From assembly GCA_003562535.1 (NCBI GenBank), contig PWUP01000110.1, positions 1-15,262 on the forward strand: DNA of 15,262 nt, read 5' to 3'. How positions within the stretch are numbered: position 1 is the first letter of the stretch; the number at the start of each line of letters is the position of its first letter. This document shows positions 12,282 through 15,262 of this stretch, in pieces. Below the pieces are notes generated by a model that had not been told where the DNA came from, did not search any database, and saw only the letters and a program-made list of their open reading frames with translations. A program made the position numbers and the translations under genes. The DNA is from Gammaproteobacteria bacterium (GTDB lineage: Bacteria > Pseudomonadota > Gammaproteobacteria > Competibacterales > Competibacteraceae).

Positions 12282-15262
12282 TTAGTCCGTTGGGAGCTGT
12301 GTGGCGTGTTCTAGCCGCTTGATGAGTTCAGACACTCTATCACCCGCTTGTTCAAAATCGAACTCATCCAGTGCCTCTTCGATGGTTTGCCAATGGACTT
12401 GGTAGTGGCTCGGCAACTGCGTACCAAGACGTTCGAGGTGCATGTCATCAACAAATTGATTGTGTTGGATCGTCTCCAGAAGCTGGTGTAGTGCCGCCAA
12501 TAACGAGGCGCGATTCAGAGGGGTGTCGGTGGTTGCAGTGCTGGGCGGTGTAGCCTGCTGTTCAAGCCACTGGGTAACCGCACTGCAGGTGTGTCGCAGG
12601 CTGAGCACATAGTCACGCAGATGCTCAGGATTCGGCGGTTGTTGCCGTCGCAGTTGATAATCCAGTTCCGTAGCGATCTGAGCCAGTCGATGCAGGGACA
12701 GATTACCTGCAATCCCTTTCAGATTGTGCATCAGTTTTTGTGTGGCCGTAAACGCCGCATCTGGGCTATCCGGCTGAAGGGCTTGCAACTTTGCAAGTAA
12801 CGGTGGTTCATGCTGTTGCTTTAAAAAATCTGTCAACAGTTTCTGTAATATGCGCACATTGCCATCCAAACGGTGCAGAGCGGCAGGGGCATCAAAATAG
12901 ACCGCTGTGTCTGGGGTGCTCGGGGCTATGAGGGCTGGGGTGACCGTTTTCTCTGGGGTGTGCGGCAACCACTGAGCCAGTACTTGATGCAATTCACGGG
13001 TATCAATGGGTTTGGCCAAATGGCCATTCATCCCCGCATTGAGGGCTTTTTGCTGGTCATCGGTCATGGCCGCTGCCGTTAAGGCGATAATCGGCACGGT
13101 ATGGCCGCGTGTACGCAGTTGGCGGGTGGTTTCATAACCGTCCATAACCGGCATTTGGATGTCCATCAGCACCAAATCAAAACGCTCGGCGGCCATGCAG
13201 CGCAGCGCTTGGTGGCCATTGGTCGCTAAGGTGACCTGCAAACCCAGCGTGTGCAGTTGATGAGCACTCACCTCTTGACTGATTGGATGATCTTCCACTA
13301 GCAGGATCTGGCCTTGCAACCGCGCGAGATTGGCTTGTCCGGCATACTGGGTTCGCAGAGCCTGTTCTTGTGCCGCCGTGCATCGAGACAACGGCAGTAC
13401 AAAACTGAAACAGGACCCACGGTGCCGCTCACTGTCCAGATGAATGCCTTGTCCGCCCATCGTGTGCACCAGCCGCTGACTGATGATCAAACCCAGCCCG
13501 GTGCCGCCGTACTGGCGGGTAATGGAAGTGTCGGCTTGGCTAAAGGCTTGGAACAGCTTGTCTTGCTGGTCAAGACTGATGCCAACCCCGGTGTCTTTGA
13601 TGGCAAAGGTCACTTGATCGTGTGCCTCCGAGCTGTGCAGCAGGCTGATATGTAAGCTGACTTGGCCTTGCTCGGTGAATTTAATCGCATTGCTGAGTAA
13701 GTTAGTCAGGACTTGGCGAATGCGCAGTTCATCACCGACATACGCTTCTTCCAGGTGGACAGCGGTCGTGATGTTAAAATCGAGGTGTTTGTCAGCCGCC
13801 ATCGGCGCAAACAAGTCATTGAGATTATTGAGCAATCCTGACAGCCAGAACGGTTGGGGGTCAATGGCCAGTTTACCGGCTTCGATTTTGGAAAAATCGA
13901 GGATATCATTGAGAATACCGAGCAATAAACGCCCTGACTGGTGGATAATGCGCATTCGGTCATGCAGGATGCCTAGATCCTGCTCATTGATACTGATTTG
14001 GCTGAGGCCGATGATGCCGTTCATAGGGGTGCGAATCTCGTGGCTCATATTCGCAAGAAATTCGGACTTCGCTTGGTTGGCGGCATCAGCCGCTTGTTTG
14101 GCCTCGGTTAAAGCCTGCTCAGCCTGTTTACGCTCAGTGATGTCGGTACAAAAAGCGATCATGCCGATCTGTTCAAGTTTAACCGCACTCAATGCAACCG
14201 GTACCCCATGCCCCTCTCGGTGTTTAAGTTCAATTTCGGTCTCGATACGTCCTTGCGCGGACAGGTCTAAGATTAAGGCGGCATGCTGCTCGGCTTGATG
14301 TTCAGGAGTTAAATCTCGGAGCGACAGATTGAGTAAGGCGTCTTCAGAATAACCGACCAGCTCACAGGCCGCCGGATTGACTTGAAGGTAATCACCCTGC
14401 TCGTTAGTGATAAACACGCCCACAGAGGTTTGTTGCAGGAACAGTTCAAGCCGTTGCTCGGTCTGGCGCTGTGCTTCCAGCATACGAATTTTCAGTAAGG
14501 CCAACTCGACCAATTTGGCGACTGACGCCAAAAAGTCCTGTTCGTCTGTACCGATAAGCGTTCGCTGAGTGATCCAATTCAACACCAGCAGATGGTAATC
14601 CTGTTGCTCGAACATAAAAGGATACCAACACAATGTCTTAATCGACAGACCTTGGTGCAACACATCGGCTGAACCGGTGTTGAGCAGCGTGGGATGAATG
14701 GCGTTGTGATGGCTGATCAACCACTGACGCTGGTGGCCCATCTCAACCAGCCCTGGTGTGAACCTGTCTAGAGGATACTGGCCGCTGCTGGGGGTCTGAT
14801 CTAGCCGTTCGGGGTGCAGCCACTCCGTCAAAGGGGTGATCTGGGCGGGCATACAATCAACCGTATAAACCAATGCCCAGTCAGCGCCTAATGCTTTACC
14901 CACGTTGTGGCACACGGTGCTAAGAATGGATTGAGCATTGTTCTGAGCCGCAATCGCTAAGGCAATGCTGTCTAAGGCATGGCGGTGCTGATTGACCTTC
15001 TGCTCTAAGGCAGCGGCACGTTCCTCGGCTTGTTTTTGTGCGGTGATATCGCGATCATTCCCCCGATACCCCTTGAGTTGACCCGCTTGATCTAACACCG
15101 GAAAACCATCGGATATGACCCAAATCGTGCGCCCCTCTTTATGGACAATGGGGTTGATCACGCTCTGTAATATATCCTGTCGGGCGATAGCCGCCATGGT
15201 TTGCTGCCTAAAACGCTCTCGCCCCGCTTCAGGATGAAGCTCATAGTAATGTTTAGATCGGA
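12282..15262 (-). CDS. Hybrid sensor histidine kinase PAS-GAF-PAS-HisKA-HATPase-REC-Hpt (N-terminus beyond window)
   Basis: Cytoplasmic-looking phosphorelay kinase. The frame is open through the window edge, and the first visible residues (HYYELHPEAG, then ENPIV-like and GYRGNDRDITAQK) are the second half of a PAS domain, so the gene extends past 15262; the ATG at 15197 lies inside this domain and is not the start. Numbered from that ATG: coiled coil 52-72, GAF-like 75-235, PAS 248-355 ending DITERKQAE, HisKA with H386 (ANMSHEIRTP), HATPase (N503 in LLSNAIKF, DTGVGI 535-540, GGTGLGL 564-570), REC with D679 (LMDIQMPVMDG), and Hpt with H824 in HNLKG. After the Hpt, residues 890-971 are helical with FDFEQA near 946-951, resembling a degenerate domain end common in such kinases. 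It is transcribed before, and probably with, the GGDEF hybrid kinase. Confidence 0.93.
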   Translation of the reverse strand, partial: RSKHYYELHPEAGRERFRQQTMAAIARQDILQSVINPIVHKEGRTIWVISDGFPVLDQAGQLKGYRGNDRDITAQKQAEERAAALEQKVNQHRHALDSIALAIAAQNNAQSILSTVCHNVGKALGADWALVYTVDCMPAQITPLTEWLHPERLDQTPSSGQYPLDRFTPGLVEMGHQRQWLISHHNAIHPTLLNTGSADVLHQGLSIKTLCWYPFMFEQQDYHLLVLNWITQRTLIGTDEQDFLASVAKLVELALLKIRMLEAQRQTEQRLELFLQQTSVGVFITNEQGDYLQVNPAACELVGYSEDALLNLSLRDLTPEHQAEQHAALILDLSAQGRIETEIELKHREGHGVPVALSAVKLEQIGMIAFCTDITERKQAEQALTEAKQAADAANQAKSEFLANMSHEIRTPMNGIIGLSQISINEQDLGILHDRMRIIHQSGRLLLGILNDILDFSKIEAGKLAIDPQPFWLSGLLNNLNDLFAPMAADKHLDFNITTAVHLEEAYVGDELRIRQVLTNLLSNAIKFTEQGQVSLHISLLHSSEAHDQVTFAIKDTGVGISLDQQDKLFQAFSQADTSITRQYGGTGLGLIISQRLVHTMGGQGIHLDSERHRGSCFSFVLPLSRCTAAQEQALRTQYAGQANLARLQGQILLVEDHPISQEVSAHQLHTLGLQVTLATNGHQALRCMAAERFDLVLMDIQMPVMDGYETTRQLRTRGHTVPIIALTAAAMTDDQQKALNAGMNGHLAKPIDTRELHQVLAQWLPHTPEKTVTPALIAPSTPDTAVYFDAPAALHRLDGNVRILQKLLTDFLKQQHEPPLLAKLQALQPDSPDAAFTATQKLMHNLKGIAGNLSLHRLAQIATELDYQLRRQQPPNPEHLRDYVLSLRHTCSAVTQWLEQQATPPSTATTDTPLNRASLLAALHQLLETIQHNQFVDDMHLERLGTQLPSHYQVHWQTIEEALDEFDFEQAGDRVSELIKRLEHATQLPTD

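Noticed and set aside
13675..14298. 207-residue plus-strand open frame inside the hybrid kinase gene
   Set aside because: Antisense to the conserved HisKA/PAS coding region; Ser/Arg/Leu-rich shadow translation with no domain.
1..15262. CRISPR arrays, tRNA or rRNA genes, insertion sequences, toxin-antitoxin or defence cassette
   Set aside because: No spaced direct repeats, cloverleaf, transposase motif or paired small ORFs seen; genes are contiguous and of ordinary chromosomal type.

Overview
The window looks like chromosomal DNA of a free-living gammaproteobacterium. It has moderately GC-rich coding sequence, densely packed genes and housekeeping metabolism (threonine synthase, branched-chain aminotransferase, an RsmC-like rRNA methyltransferase). 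It also has a high-potential iron-sulfur protein (HiPIP), which is typical of sulfur-oxidising and purple-sulfur lineages and their relatives. A persulfide-sensor-type ArsR repressor, a TauE/SafE-type exporter and an SLC13-type anion transporter fit a sulfur-active lifestyle. The exact taxon cannot be fixed from sequence reading alone. No mobile element, CRISPR array, tRNA or rRNA was seen, and no gene-free stretch exceeds about 170 bases.

Layout. 1-1468 (+): the 3' part of a Na/Pi cotransporter fused to a PhoU-like domain. It converges on thrC (1543-2955, -) across a short gap with a perfect GC-rich hairpin. A 167-base divergent region carries a good promoter for a SixA-like phosphatase (3123-3635, +). 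That gene converges on a two-gene minus-strand unit, ilvE (5122-4028) followed after one base by a small ArsR repressor (4026-3697). The ilvE promoter region is shared with a plus-strand unit: DASS transporter (5234-6697), RsmC-like methyltransferase (6699-7754), then TauE/SafE permease (7791-8615). A zinc-ribbon Nudix hydrolase (8634-9197, -) and a Tat-exported HiPIP (9288-9608, +) are divergent. The last third (9629-15262, -) is two very large hybrid signalling proteins in tandem. The first is cut by the window end (PAS-GAF-PAS-HisKA-HATPase-REC-Hpt). The second follows after four bases (sensor-HisKA-HATPase-REC-REC-GGDEF).

How the genes may work together. The ArsR protein has two cysteines 66 residues apart (C39 and C105), matching the BigR/SqrR/YgaV persulfide sensors. 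A TauE/SafE permease, a typical partner of BigR, lies in the operon divergent from its own. A sulfide/persulfide-responsive circuit joining ilvE-arsR and the DASS-rsmC-tauE operon is therefore a testable idea. The two hybrid kinases together contain what is needed for a multistep phosphorelay ending in c-di-GMP synthesis: the first supplies the only histidine phosphotransfer domain, the second the only GGDEF output domain, which keeps its catalytic motif and inhibitory site. All functional calls come from reading motifs; none was checked by database search.
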